NCBI RefSeq assembly: GCF_000260435.1
Contig: NZ_BACQ01000036.1
Location: forward strand, 1 to 64,000
Reading direction: 5' to 3'
Length of the DNA stretch: 64,000 nucleotides
Source: Lacticaseibacillus zeae DSM 20178 = KCTC 3804
GTDB lineage: Bacteria; Bacillota; Bacilli; Lactobacillales; Lactobacillaceae
The translations under genes and the position numbers were made by a program. Shown one piece after another: positions 24,825 through 33,192 of this stretch; position 1 is the stretch's first letter; each line of letters starts with the position of its first letter. The notes beneath the pieces were generated by a model. It saw only the letters and a list, made by a program, of their open reading frames with translations. It ran no database searches and was not told the DNA's origin.

Positions 24825-25504
24825 TATAGATCCCTCCTCCCGATAATCTGCGTCATAATCGCAACGAACACTAAAATAGCGCCTAACATGATGGTTTCTT
24901 TGCCAATCAAGATGATGTTTGTATCTGCACTGCCAAAGTCGAAGAGCAAAGAAGGTATATGGGCGGTGGCAAGGTAAAAAGATAACGCGCTGATGGAAAA
25001 GCTAATGAGAAATGCGGTTAGCTTGCTTTTGGCGGCAAAGGTGAGTGTGATCGCAATCATTCCCAGTAAAAAACACGCTGTCCACAAACAAACTGCGCGT
25101 ACCAAAATTGTGAACCAGGTTGCCGCTAAAAAATAAAAGTGGTGGTTGATGGTAATTGTCAAAAAGGTGCCAACAGTCCAAACGCCAGCCATGATGATGG
25201 TGGTTAAGCAAAGCCGATAAATTGCTTGAAGAACGACCACTTTTCGCGATTGATAAATCAGAATATCTTGCGAACGAATCTGAGTGGTGGCAAGTAATGC
25301 GAGCAGGTAAGTCGGAATCAGTCCGCAAAAAATTAAGTAGCGAGGGAAAATAATTACGATCAGATTTTCCGGTGACATGAGTTCTTGGTTTAAGCTGTTG
25401 CCATCGATCAAACTGATGATGAGCGTGATCACGGCACAGACGACATGAATTTTGAGAAATGCATGCGTGAGTAGATTCTGTTGACGGATGACGTTACGGT
25501 ACAA
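24824..25504 (-). CDS. ABC-2-like membrane protein, second of three
   Basis: Predicted 226-residue protein with about six membrane segments. Its start overlaps the end of the previous gene by 11 bases. Length and hydrophobic pattern resemble its two neighbours, though they are too diverged to call paralogues by eye. Probably part of the membrane channel of the same transporter. Confidence 0.75.
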   Translation of the reverse strand: MYRNVIRQQNLLTHAFLKIHVVCAVITLIISLIDGNSLNQELMSPENLIVIIFPRYLIFCGLIPTYLLALLATTQIRSQDILIYQSRKVVVLQAIYRLCLTTIIMAGVWTVGTFLTITINHHFYFLAATWFTILVRAVCLWTACFLLGMIAITLTFAAKSKLTAFLISFSISALSFYLATAHIPSLLFDFGSADTNIILIGKETIMLGAILVFVAIMTQIIGRRDL

Positions 25505-26279
25505 GATGCTTCACCCCGATTTGGGAAAAGACAATGCAATAGATTAGCATCAGTAAAGTGACAATGCTAGTGACCGCGAGATTGACATTGACCGTGGGTG
25601 ACATTTCATGGAGAAAGTCAGCTGGTGAATAACTGACAGAATTAGGTAATTTGATGAAGCTATTGAGCATCAACACAACAATTTGCGCAACCAGTCCTAG
25701 GCTCATGGCAACAAAGGCGTTTTTGATCCAAATCGCCGTCACCGTCACAAAGACAGAAAACAGACCTGCCCAAGTGCTTGCAAAAAGGATGGAAATGGCA
25801 GCGTGCAATAATGGGTGGGCATAGTAAAGACTGACCAACATCGTGTTTTGGTTAATTAACAGGATGTTGCTGTTCAACAGGTTGTCCGGTTTTATGTTGG
25901 GTAAAACGGTAAAATAGAACGCAAGATTAAGCAACAATGCCAATGTAATGATGGCAAAACCGGTTAAAAAGGCAATACCAATATAGGACCACATGACCCT
26001 TTGCAAAGGGGATTGCAATTTGACCTTTGCAAACAAGCCGGAATCAACATCGTTTTTCAACAAGGTTCCGGCGGGGATGCTAGCGATCAAAGGCAACAAA
26101 ATAAAAAAGATGATCGGTAAAAAACTGAAAGGGTCAATTGACAGCCAACGGGTATAAGGAGAATTGCCGGCGGGGATCGGTTTTAATAGTTGAATCATCT
26201 GTAACCCACAGATCGATAAAGCAATGATACTAGCTAAAACCATTCGTTTCTTCGGTAGACGCAGCCATAAAAATGCCAA
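25494..26279 (-). CDS. ABC-2-like membrane protein, first of three
   Basis: Predicted 261-residue protein with about six membrane segments and a large extracellular-looking loop after the first (PAGNSPYTRWLSIDPFSF). TTG at 26279 is the best start, with GAGGTG eight bases before it. It follows the gene for the small secreted protein after a hairpin, so its expression may be only partial readthrough. Together the three membrane proteins and the ATPase would form one transporter. Confidence 0.75.
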   Translation of the reverse strand: MAFLWLRLPKKRMVLASIIALSICGLQMIQLLKPIPAGNSPYTRWLSIDPFSFLPIIFFILLPLIASIPAGTLLKNDVDSGLFAKVKLQSPLQRVMWSYIGIAFLTGFAIITLALLLNLAFYFTVLPNIKPDNLLNSNILLINQNTMLVSLYYAHPLLHAAISILFASTWAGLFSVFVTVTAIWIKNAFVAMSLGLVAQIVVLMLNSFIKLPNSVSYSPADFLHEMSPTVNVNLAVTSIVTLLMLIYCIVFSQIGVKHLVP

Positions 26280-26301
26280 TGTATAAACACCTCGTTAGAA
26301 A

Positions 26302-26353
26302 CAAACAACGCTCGGACGAATATCTTAGGGTGATTTCGTTCGAGTGTTGTTTG
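26302..26353 (-). terminator. Intercistronic hairpin after the secreted-protein gene
   Basis: CAAACAACGCTCG pairs with CGAGTGTTGTTTG, extended by ACGAA/TTCGT (one mismatch). On the minus strand TTTGTTTC follows, a weak terminator. It lies between the small secreted protein and its transporter genes, so it could make the first gene the most expressed, as in many bacteriocin operons. Confidence 0.6.
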
Positions 26354-26371
26354 CCTAGGTTTTGTTTTCAC

Positions 26372-26782
26372 TCAGATGCTATCAGGACTCCAAACGCCGT
26401 CAGCTGAACCGTCAGACCATGAACTTGAATCAATTCTTACCGAAATGCCTGATCCATGATTCTCCACAGCGTTATTCCACAGAAAGGTTGTTGTACCTGC
26501 ATAACTTCTGTAGTTATGGCCACCAGAGGCATCTCGACCATCATACAAAGCGGCCCAGATAGTGATGTAACCAACATTGCCATGGGTTGAGTTTGTTTTG
26601 TTGTAGTAAGAAGTTCGATTTGTTTTTTTCCGTGCGGGTGTGTGGTCGTTGGGGGACCAAACACGATACTCGTTGTGCCATGAAGTGTCGCCGTGATTAT
26701 CCGCTAAGACCGTTGTGGATACGCCTGTTGAAACTAATAGTGACCCCGCAGCCACCAAACTCGCCAACTTTTTCTTAAACAT
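26372..26782 (-). CDS. Small secreted protein, candidate bacteriocin-like
   Basis: Predicted 136-residue protein with a signal peptide (MFKKKLASLVAAGSLLVST) and cleavage probably after VLA near residue 27, leaving about 108 mature residues. The mature part has no cysteine, is rich in Trp, Tyr, Asn, Ser and Gly, and has a block SYYNKTNSTHGNVGY followed by a YAGTTTFLW stretch. This partly recalls lactococcin-972-type bacteriocins, but the match is weak and the protein is longer than those. GGAGG precedes the ATG by the usual distance. It is the first gene of an operon with an ABC transporter and lies divergent from an Rgg-type regulator, which together fit a secreted toxin or signal. It could also be a surface or enzyme-inhibitor protein. 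Confidence 0.6.
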   Translation of the reverse strand: MFKKKLASLVAAGSLLVSTGVSTTVLADNHGDTSWHNEYRVWSPNDHTPARKKTNRTSYYNKTNSTHGNVGYITIWAALYDGRDASGGHNYRSYAGTTTFLWNNAVENHGSGISVRIDSSSWSDGSADGVWSPDSI

Positions 26783-26827
26783 GAAAATACCTCCTCAATC
26801 TGCTCTGCTCCTGCAGAACAACAGCAA

Positions 26828-26853
26828 TTTATAGAAATTGGATAATCTTCACA
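26828..26853 (-). promoter_or_regulatory. Candidate activated promoter of the secreted-protein operon
   Basis: On the minus strand, TATAAA at 26833-26828 is a plausible -10 with no consensus -35. The sequence TGTGAAGATTATCCAA (26853-26838) covers the -35 region and is nearly repeated in opposite orientation at 26976-26989. A promoter lacking a -35 with an upstream box is typical of activator-dependent genes. Confidence 0.45.
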
Positions 26854-26975
26854 TTTTGTTCCATTTTGCTCGCTTTTTTTAAAATTGAAGTGTACATTTT
26901 AATCGAAACGAACAAAGCATCGTGTACCCGAGTTGAAACCCACATATTTTAACAAGAGCCATGATGTATTCTTAT

Positions 26976-26989
26976 TGTGAAGATTCCAA
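26976..26989 (+). promoter_or_regulatory. Second copy of the shared regulatory motif
   Basis: TGTGAAGATTCCAA matches the box in the secreted-protein promoter apart from two inserted bases (AT), and points the other way. It lies about 145 bases before the Rgg gene start. The rest of the 350-base divergent gap (26783-27132) is AT-rich, with no other clear signal. Confidence 0.4.
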
Positions 26990-27132
26990 ACGTATCAACA
27001 ACATCACCTACACATCTGTTTAGAGTTATTACCACCCCTTTCTTGCCACCAAAATCGTACGATAGCTCGTTTATGAAGGCAATTCTTTAGGCGGTTTACT
27101 TGCATATATGAAAATATGAAGAGGTGAATGCC

Positions 27133-27999
27133 GTGACAGATACATTTGCAAATTTTGGATTGTTGCTGGCGGCTATGCGCAAACGGCGACAGCTGCGTAT
27201 GGCAGACATTGCCGGTAACACTAGTTTGAGCACCATTTCGCGATTTGAACGAGGCAGTCAGACCATTTCGATTAAGCTTGCCAGCGACTTGTTCCGACGC
27301 GTTCATGCTTCATTGCCGGAAACTGCCGAACTCGTGGATGGTTCAACCGAAATTCCCGAGATGTGGCAAACATTAGCTGAGGCTGCGCTTACTGAAGACA
27401 CCCGCGAGTTAGACAAAGTGATTGTTGCGTTTGAAGAAAAGCCGGATACTATCAATGCGATGATCGTCACTGTTCTCAAAACTTATCGCAGCATGTTCAA
27501 ACACGAAAAGTTGGATCGGGGTCACGCAATTGCGCCGGTGATTCACTATTTGCTCGGCAATGGCCGGTGGTTCCTGCTGGAGTTCCAACTGTTTGCGGCT
27601 TCAATTTACTTAGCCAATCCTGAAGACAGCAGGCATTGTCTGATCAGAGCCATTCATGAAATCGACCATGCCCATGCCCATATTTTTCTGGAACCATTCA
27701 CCAGTGGCTTGTTCTACGCGGCAGTCGCAGCCATTGAAAAGCATGATGTACCAACGGCAAACGTCTTGTTAGGAAACTTACGCGGACTGGTTGCTACTGC
27801 CGACACGATTTTCCTCAAATACCGCATCAGGATGATAGAGGCAGCATTGCGGTGTTCACTCCGCAACGAACCGCACGAGTATCAACATATCGTGGAGATG
27901 CTCACTTTTCTACATACCATCGGCGCCGATAACTATTGTGTGGCCGATCGCCATTGGCTGCGAAAGATGGGGATTGAGGTTCATTTGAGTTTTGATTAG
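27133..27999 (+). CDS. Rgg/GadR/MutR-family transcriptional regulator
   Basis: Predicted 288-residue regulator. An HTH_3-type domain lies at residues 7-60 (LLLAAMRKRRQLRMADIAGN, then SLSTISRFERGSQTISI), followed by a long helical repeat region (about residues 70-285) as in Rgg proteins, which bind short peptide pheromones there. GTG at 27133 is preferred, with AAGAGGTGAATGCC before it; a GTG at 27124 overlaps that ribosome binding site. It is divergent from the secreted-protein/ABC operon and is its likely activator. No classic short hydrophobic pheromone gene was found next to it, so the peptide signal, if any, is unidentified. Confidence 0.87.
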   Translation: MTDTFANFGLLLAAMRKRRQLRMADIAGNTSLSTISRFERGSQTISIKLASDLFRRVHASLPETAELVDGSTEIPEMWQTLAEAALTEDTRELDKVIVAFEEKPDTINAMIVTVLKTYRSMFKHEKLDRGHAIAPVIHYLLGNGRWFLLEFQLFAASIYLANPEDSRHCLIRAIHEIDHAHAHIFLEPFTSGLFYAAVAAIEKHDVPTANVLLGNLRGLVATADTIFLKYRIRMIEAALRCSLRNEPHEYQHIVEMLTFLHTIGADNYCVADRHWLRKMGIEVHLSFD

Positions 28000-28029
28000 T
28001 GGGTTGACGCATTGTCGGATAATAGGGCT

Positions 28030-28088
28030 GTCAAACAAAGAGGTGCATGAATTTTCGTTTTGAAAATTCATGCGCCTCTTTGTTTGAC
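28030..28088 (+). terminator. Long perfect hairpin after the Rgg gene
   Basis: A nearly perfect stem of about 27 pairs: GTCAAACAAAGAGG...GCATGAATTTTC pairs with GAAAATTCATGC...CCTCTTTGTTTGAC around GTTTT. It lies 30 bases after the regulator stop. T-rich flanks are short, so it may act as a bidirectional terminator between converging transcripts. Confidence 0.7.
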
Positions 28089-28202
28089 TCTGGCTTAAAG
28101 ATTAACGGGTCACGAGGGCTACAACAATTGATAAAATCGTTTAACAGGATCCACACAAAGATTTAAAGGCCAGTTTGAAGTTAAGCCTAGTTTTAGTGTC
28201 TC

Positions 28203-28880
28203 TTAAAGGAAAAATATGGCTAGCACTGCAACTATATTTATGACGGCATGCAGCGCAATCGAGTTTTGCAACTTACCACTTTTCCAATAGACAAATCCAA
28301 GTACGATTCCCGTGAAGGCGTACATCAAGAAGCCAAAAATTGTGTTGCTTTCATGCCCGGATGAGAACAAAAGGGCACTTAGTATGATTTTAATCCAAGC
28401 TTGATTTGAATTGAAAAATAGACTAAACACCATTCCTCGAAAAACCAACTCTTCGACGATTGGCGTTACGATCACCATACTAATGATAAACAGACCAACC
28501 ATCAGCTGGTGATGGTCAAACAAGGATCTTTCGATGATTTGGTTATTTGGTGTTTGTGTTTGATGATATGTTATGTAATTTAGATAAGTAAAAATAGCAT
28601 CACTCATCAGGCCAGCAGCATAACCACCGAAAATATATCCAAGGTCGTGAAGACTGGCCTTTTGCAGAATGCCAGTACCTGTGTTTTTTCGGACGAATCT
28701 ATATGCAACGAAAATAACGACTGCCTCTGCGAAAACAAAAGCGTTCGTAAGTTCAACTAAAGCCAAGGTACTTTTGGCATCAGCCATCAGCAATAAAAAG
28801 CACTGCGGGAGCGGCGACACGAAGTACATCAGCATCATATAAGCGATTCTTTTGAGCAAAGGATCTCTCTGAATCGTCAC
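28203..28880 (-). CDS. CPBP (CaaX-type) intramembrane protease
   Basis: Predicted 225-residue membrane protein with about six to seven hydrophobic segments. The glutamic protease motifs are present: EELVFRG (residues 145-155 region), a histidine in SSGHESNTIFGF, and a C-terminal HAVIN. In lactic acid bacteria such proteins often sit in bacteriocin loci and confer self-immunity. GTG at 28880 is used but has no clear ribosome binding site; in-frame ATG codons 14-15 residues later are alternatives. It lies convergent to the Rgg gene and 125 bases downstream of a bacteriocin-immunity-like gene on the same strand. Confidence 0.85.
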   Translation of the reverse strand: MTIQRDPLLKRIAYMMLMYFVSPLPQCFLLLMADAKSTLALVELTNAFVFAEAVVIFVAYRFVRKNTGTGILQKASLHDLGYIFGGYAAGLMSDAIFTYLNYITYHQTQTPNNQIIERSLFDHHQLMVGLFIISMVIVTPIVEELVFRGMVFSLFFNSNQAWIKIILSALLFSSGHESNTIFGFLMYAFTGIVLGFVYWKSGKLQNSIALHAVINIVAVLAIFFL

Positions 28881-29004
28881 GGGTTATCACAGTCTCTCAT
28901 AATTGTTTGTTTTCCAACGCATTAGCGCATTTTGCTTTCATTTAGTGGCGTGCGGAAGGCACCAAACTCATCAGAAGCGAGCAACACAACTGCCTGTTAC
29001 ACTC

Positions 29005-29319
29005 TCACGAATCCAGATAACTGCTCAACGTCCCTAATGCTCCGCGATTGGTACCAAAAGGCAGGTTTTGATCATAGAGAGCTTGAAAATCATCATAAAG
29101 TTTTCCCGCATCACGTGACAGACCGAACTGCATTGACTCTCTCTGTAAACTGATAAGGGTCTGTTGAAGAACCGCGACATTATATCTGCCTTTTTCCATA
29201 TCGGCTTTTGCCATAAGCCCGAATTTTCGCTCGTGGTCTTTGATATCGGGATCGAGGACAAAATCGTATAGCTTGTTTAGCATATCTTCGTTTATTTGAG
29301 CATTCTTTTGATGTTTCAA
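29005..29319 (-). CDS. Bacteriocin immunity protein-like (enterocin A immunity type)
   Basis: Predicted 104-residue soluble helical protein. Its length, four-helix character and start MKHQKNAQINEDMLNKLYDF resemble immunity proteins of class IIa bacteriocins, which protect the producer's mannose-PTS target. TTG at 29319 is chosen since AAAGGTGG lies upstream and the resulting length fits the family; longer in-frame forms back to 29385 are possible. No class II bacteriocin gene with a double-glycine leader was seen nearby, so this is probably an orphan immunity gene, giving cross-protection. Confidence 0.6.
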   Translation of the reverse strand: MKHQKNAQINEDMLNKLYDFVLDPDIKDHERKFGLMAKADMEKGRYNVAVLQQTLISLQRESMQFGLSRDAGKLYDDFQALYDQNLPFGTNRGALGTLSSYLDS

Positions 29320-29751
29320 TATGTCTACCACCTTTGGCAATATAGCTTCGACGTTGACGACCATCTGTATCTGCAATGCTAACAACAGTTATGATACCAC
29401 TAAAAAAGAATTGGTTTATTCTTCGCGTGTATTTTTCCGCTGATAAATGTTGCTTAACCTGCATCTTACTAACACACAGAGAAATTTATATTAAATAATT
29501 TATTTTGAAGTGCTACAAACATTCCTGATACTATCAGCAAATTCACATCAAGAAATCGTCTGTTTAAGATACAGTTAGGTGCCATCAGTTTTCCAAGCAT
29601 GAACACTCCAGCAACGCGCTTCTGATTGGATCAGCCCACCAATAATTTTCTTTTGGTATACCCACCCTAGCGAAGAAAAGTTCACAAGCTTGATGAACTA
29701 TGACGAAAATTGGCGCTTTTTTTGACGAAGTTTCAATCATTTTGCCAACCC
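29320..29751. other. Intergenic region before the fucose operon
   Basis: About 430 bases without a credible gene on either strand. It contains the upstream region of the immunity-like gene and A/T-rich stretches near 29480-29520. The fucose promoter begins at its right end. Confidence 0.4.
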
Positions 29752-29780
29752 TTGGCGCGTGGAATGAAAGCGCTTATCAT
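29752..29780 (+). promoter_or_regulatory. Fucose operon promoter with cre-like site
   Basis: TTGGCG at 29752 and TATCAT at 29775 with a 17-base spacer form a plausible promoter. The cre-like TGAAAGCGCTTATCA (29765-29779; core AAGCGCTT) overlaps the spacer and -10, where bound CcpA would block the polymerase. The cre has one base more than consensus, so the match is partial. Confidence 0.45.
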
Positions 29781-29852
29781 AAAAGCCGTAGTCAGCTGAT
29801 GAAATTAACAAGATGGTAACTAGACAAGCAGCACATGTGGAGGCAAAAACAA

Positions 29853-31640
29853 ATGACAAACATGACATTCCCGAAGATTGGTATTCGTCCGACGATTGAT
29901 GGTCGGCGGCGTGGCATTCGTGAATCATTGGAAGATCAAACGATGAAGATGGCGCATTCGGTGGCGGACCTTTTGGCGGCGACGCTTAAATATCCGGATG
30001 GCTCGCCGGTGCAGACGGTGATTTCCGACACGACCATTGGCGGCGTTAAAGAAGCCGCAATGTCGAAAGAGAAGTTCGATCGCGCCGGGGTGTGCGGCAC
30101 GATTACGGTGACCCCGTGCTGGTGCTATGGCAGTGAAACGATGGATATGTCACCGGATCTGCCGCACGCGATTTGGGGCTTTAATGGCACCGAGCGTCCG
30201 GGTGCCGTTTATCTGGCGGCCGTGTTGGCGGCGCATGCTCAGAAAGGCATCCCGGCGTTTGGTATTTATGGTCATGATGTGCAAGATGCCGACGATACCA
30301 GCATTCCTGACGATGTCAAAACCAAACTGATTCGGTTTGCCAAAGGTGCGCTGGCGACCGGCATCATGCGCAACAAGAGTTACCTGTCGATCGGTAGTGT
30401 AGCGATGGGAATTGCCGGTTCGACCGTTGACCCTGATTTCTTCCAGGAATACTTAGGCATGCGTAACGAATATGTGGACATGACGGAAATTGTTCGTCGC
30501 TGGGACGAAGGCATTTACGATAGGGAAGAATTTGAAAAGGCCTTGGCCTGGGCCGAAAAGAATACCCCGATTGGCCCGGATCTTTACAACGAAGACGATC
30601 CGAACAAATTTACCGACGAGCAAAAACATGAGCAACTCGTTGCTTGCGTGAAAATGACCATGATTGCTCGTGACCTCATGGATGGCAATAAGAAACTTGC
30701 CGACATGGGCTTCAAGGAAGAAGCAGAAGGGCACAACGCGATTGCGGCTGGGTTCCAGGGACAGCGGCAGTGGACGGATCATTTTCCAAATGGCGACTAC
30801 ATGGAAGCCTTCATGAATTCCCAGTATGACTGGAATGGCATTCATCAGCCGCATGTTTTTGCGACCGAAAACGATTCGTTGAATGCGACCTCCATGTTGT
30901 TCAACTACCTGTTGACCAACACGCCGCAGATTTTTGCTGATGTGCGGACGTACTGGAGCCCTGAAGCCGTTGAGCGGGTCACTGGCACCAAACTTGAAGG
31001 GTTAGCCAAGAACGGATTCTTGCATCTCTCTAATTCCGGAGCCCAAACGCTTGATGCCACCGGTCAGGAGACGATTGACGGCCAGCCGGCGATCAAGCCG
31101 TTCTATGACTTAAGCGAAGAAGAAGCCCAGGCCAATCTTGACCATACCCGCTGGATTCCGGCTAACATTGGCTACTTCCGTGGCGGCGGCTTCTCATCCA
31201 ACTATGTGACCCGCGGCGGTGAAAAGGGCATGCCAGTCACCATGGCCCGCCTGAATCTTGTCAAGGGTGTGGGTCCGGAATTACAGGTGGCAGAAGGCTA
31301 TGCCGTTGATTTGCCGGAAAATGTTTTCGACATTATCAACAAACGGACCGATCCGGGTTGGCCATCAACATTCTTTGTCCCGATTTTGACCGGACATGGC
31401 GCGTTCAAATCGGTTTATGACGTGATGGACAACTGGGGTGCCAATCATGGAGCCATCAGCTATGGGCATATCGGTGCTGATTTGATTACCTTAGCTTCGA
31501 TTTTGCGGATTCCGGTGAATATGCACAATGTTCCTGAAGCCGACATTTTCCGGCCACGGGCATGGTCGTCACTTGGAACAGAAAATCTCGAAGCGGCTGA
31601 TTTCAATGCCTGCAAGAACTTTGGTCCGTTATACAAATAG
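29853..31640 (+). CDS. fucI: L-fucose isomerase
   Basis: Predicted 595-residue cytoplasmic enzyme that converts L-fucose to L-fuculose. It aligns well by eye to E. coli Fuc[21 protein letters not shown] at the start, [45 protein letters not shown] and the metal-site region FQGQRQWTD, then [13 protein letters not shown] and [10 protein letters not shown]. Length is normal. ATG at 29853 follows GGAGG; an open frame upstream to 29835 lacks one. It is the first gene of the + strand fuc operon. Confidence 0.95.
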   Translation: MTNMTFPKIGIRPTIDGRRRGIRESLEDQTMKMAHSVADLLAATLKYPDGSPVQTVISDTTIGGVKEAAMSKEKFDRAGVCGTITVTPCWCYGSETMDMSPDLPHAIWGFNGTERPGAVYLAAVLAAHAQKGIPAFGIYGHDVQDADDTSIPDDVKTKLIRFAKGALATGIMRNKSYLSIGSVAMGIAGSTVDPDFFQEYLGMRNEYVDMTEIVRRWDEGIYDREEFEKALAWAEKNTPIGPDLYNEDDPNKFTDEQKHEQLVACVKMTMIARDLMDGNKKLADMGFKEEAEGHNAIAAGFQGQRQWTDHFPNGDYMEAFMNSQYDWNGIHQPHVFATENDSLNATSMLFNYLLTNTPQIFADVRTYWSPEAVERVTGTKLEGLAKNGFLHLSNSGAQTLDATGQETIDGQPAIKPFYDLSEEEAQANLDHTRWIPANIGYFRGGGFSSNYVTRGGEKGMPVTMARLNLVKGVGPELQVAEGYAVDLPENVFDIINKRTDPGWPSTFFVPILTGHGAFKSVYDVMDNWGANHGAISYGHIGADLITLASILRIPVNMHNVPEADIFRPRAWSSLGTENLEAADFNACKNFGPLYK

Positions 31641-31652
31641 CTGGGGAAATGA

Positions 31653-33191
31653 GTGATAACCATGGCAATAACAAATTTAATTGCCGTCGATCTGGGCGCG
31701 AGTTCCGGTCGCTTGATTTCCGGCCAGTTTGATGGTGACCAAATTCACTTAAAAGAGCAGTTTCGCTTTTCCAATCAGCCAGTGGCGGTGAATGGCCATT
31801 TGTACTGGGATTATCTGAAAATTTTCCAGGAAATCAAGTATGGCCTGGCTATTGCGCGGCGAGATCTCGGGCGGATCGACGGCATGAGTATTGATACCTG
31901 GGGCGTTGATTATGGCATTCTGAGTCAACGCGGTGAGCTGTTATTTGCACCGCACAGCTACCGGGATTCGCGAACCGAGGCCGTCAAAAAGGCTTTTTAT
32001 CAGCGCATGAGTCCGTGCAAGCTGTTTTTGGAAACAGGCAATCAGGCGGCCATGATCAACACCAATGTGCAACTTTTTGCTGATGTGACCCGTTATCCGT
32101 TTTTGCTGACGGAAGGCGCGGATGTGTTGATGATGCCGAATCTGATTGGGTATTTCTTTACCGGTGTCAAACAGACCGATTTTACGATTGCCAGCACCAG
32201 TGGTTTGCTTGATGTTGCCAATCGTGACTGGGATGAAGCGGTTTTGCACAAGCTGGGCATTCCGCGGAACTGGTTTGGTCAGCTGGTGACAGGCGGTGCC
32301 GTGCTGGGACCACTGCGGCCGGAGATTCAGGCGGAGTTGCAGCTGAATGAGGAGATGCAGGTCATCAATGGTGTCGGGCATGATACCGCCGCGGCGGTGT
32401 TAGCACTGCCGTTGACGCCGGAAGATTGGCAACAAACCGCGTTTATCAGTTGCGGTACCTGGTCCATCATCGGCCGCAAAACTCCCAAGCCAATCGTGTC
32501 ACTGGCGGCAGCCGATGCCGGCTTGACCAATGAGGGCTGCTTTGACGGCAGCAATCGCCTTTTACAAAACGTGACCGGTCTGTGGATCGTGCAGGAGTTG
32601 CAACGGGAATGGTCGTATCAAGGCGAGATGGTTAATTTTGCCAAAATGACCGCAGAAGCGCAGGCGGCTGAATCTTTGCACAGCTACATTGACCCGAATC
32701 ATCCGTTGTTCACCGGCCCGAGTCGGATGGAAGAAAAGATTGAAGCCTTCCTGCACCAAACCGGTCAATCGTTGCCGCAAAGTCGCGGTCAGCTGGTGCG
32801 TACCGTTTTGGAAAGTCTGGCGATGACGTATCGGCAAACTATTTTCAACTTGGAACAGGCGGCGGAAATGCCACTGACGAAGATCCATATGTTTGGCGGC
32901 GGGATCCAGAATCAGTTGTTAGTGCAGCTAACGGCAGATTTGACGCAAATGCCGGTCAGCGCCGGGCCGATCGAAGCCAGTGTGACCGGGAATATTGTGT
33001 CACAGCTGCTGGTGCTGAAAAAATTAGCGCCGGAAGACGTGGCCGCAACCATGAAGCAGTCGTACACCGTTGCGACGATCCAGCCGCAAGCAGTGCCGGA
33101 TCTCGACGCGCACTTCAAGGCGTTTCAACAGATTGTCGAACGAGGCAAGGCAGTAGCGGCTGAGTTACCACCAAAAATGGAGGCGAAGTGA
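31653..33191 (+). CDS. fucK: L-fuculokinase, FGGY family
   Basis: Predicted 512-residue carbohydrate kinase. FGGY features are the phosphate-1 region AVDLGASSGRLISG, GMSIDTWGVDYGIL, the adenosine region HMFGGGIQNQLLVQ and SCGTWSIIGR. The sequence is close to rhamnulokinases, but lying between fucI and fucU it most likely makes L-fuculose 1-phosphate. GTG at 31653 or ATG at 31662 are both possible; GGGGA is spaced better for the first. It is 12 bases after fucI and 1 base before the transporter gene. Confidence 0.88.
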   Translation: MITMAITNLIAVDLGASSGRLISGQFDGDQIHLKEQFRFSNQPVAVNGHLYWDYLKIFQEIKYGLAIARRDLGRIDGMSIDTWGVDYGILSQRGELLFAPHSYRDSRTEAVKKAFYQRMSPCKLFLETGNQAAMINTNVQLFADVTRYPFLLTEGADVLMMPNLIGYFFTGVKQTDFTIASTSGLLDVANRDWDEAVLHKLGIPRNWFGQLVTGGAVLGPLRPEIQAELQLNEEMQVINGVGHDTAAAVLALPLTPEDWQQTAFISCGTWSIIGRKTPKPIVSLAAADAGLTNEGCFDGSNRLLQNVTGLWIVQELQREWSYQGEMVNFAKMTAEAQAAESLHSYIDPNHPLFTGPSRMEEKIEAFLHQTGQSLPQSRGQLVRTVLESLAMTYRQTIFNLEQAAEMPLTKIHMFGGGIQNQLLVQLTADLTQMPVSAGPIEASVTGNIVSQLLVLKKLAPEDVAATMKQSYTVATIQPQAVPDLDAHFKAFQQIVERGKAVAAELPPKMEAK

Positions 33192-33192
33192 T

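Noticed and set aside
26879-26962. 27-residue hydrophobic/basic frame on the minus strand near the Rgg gene as a pheromone
   Set aside because: No ribosome binding site and three cysteines; it does not look like a short hydrophobic Rgg peptide.
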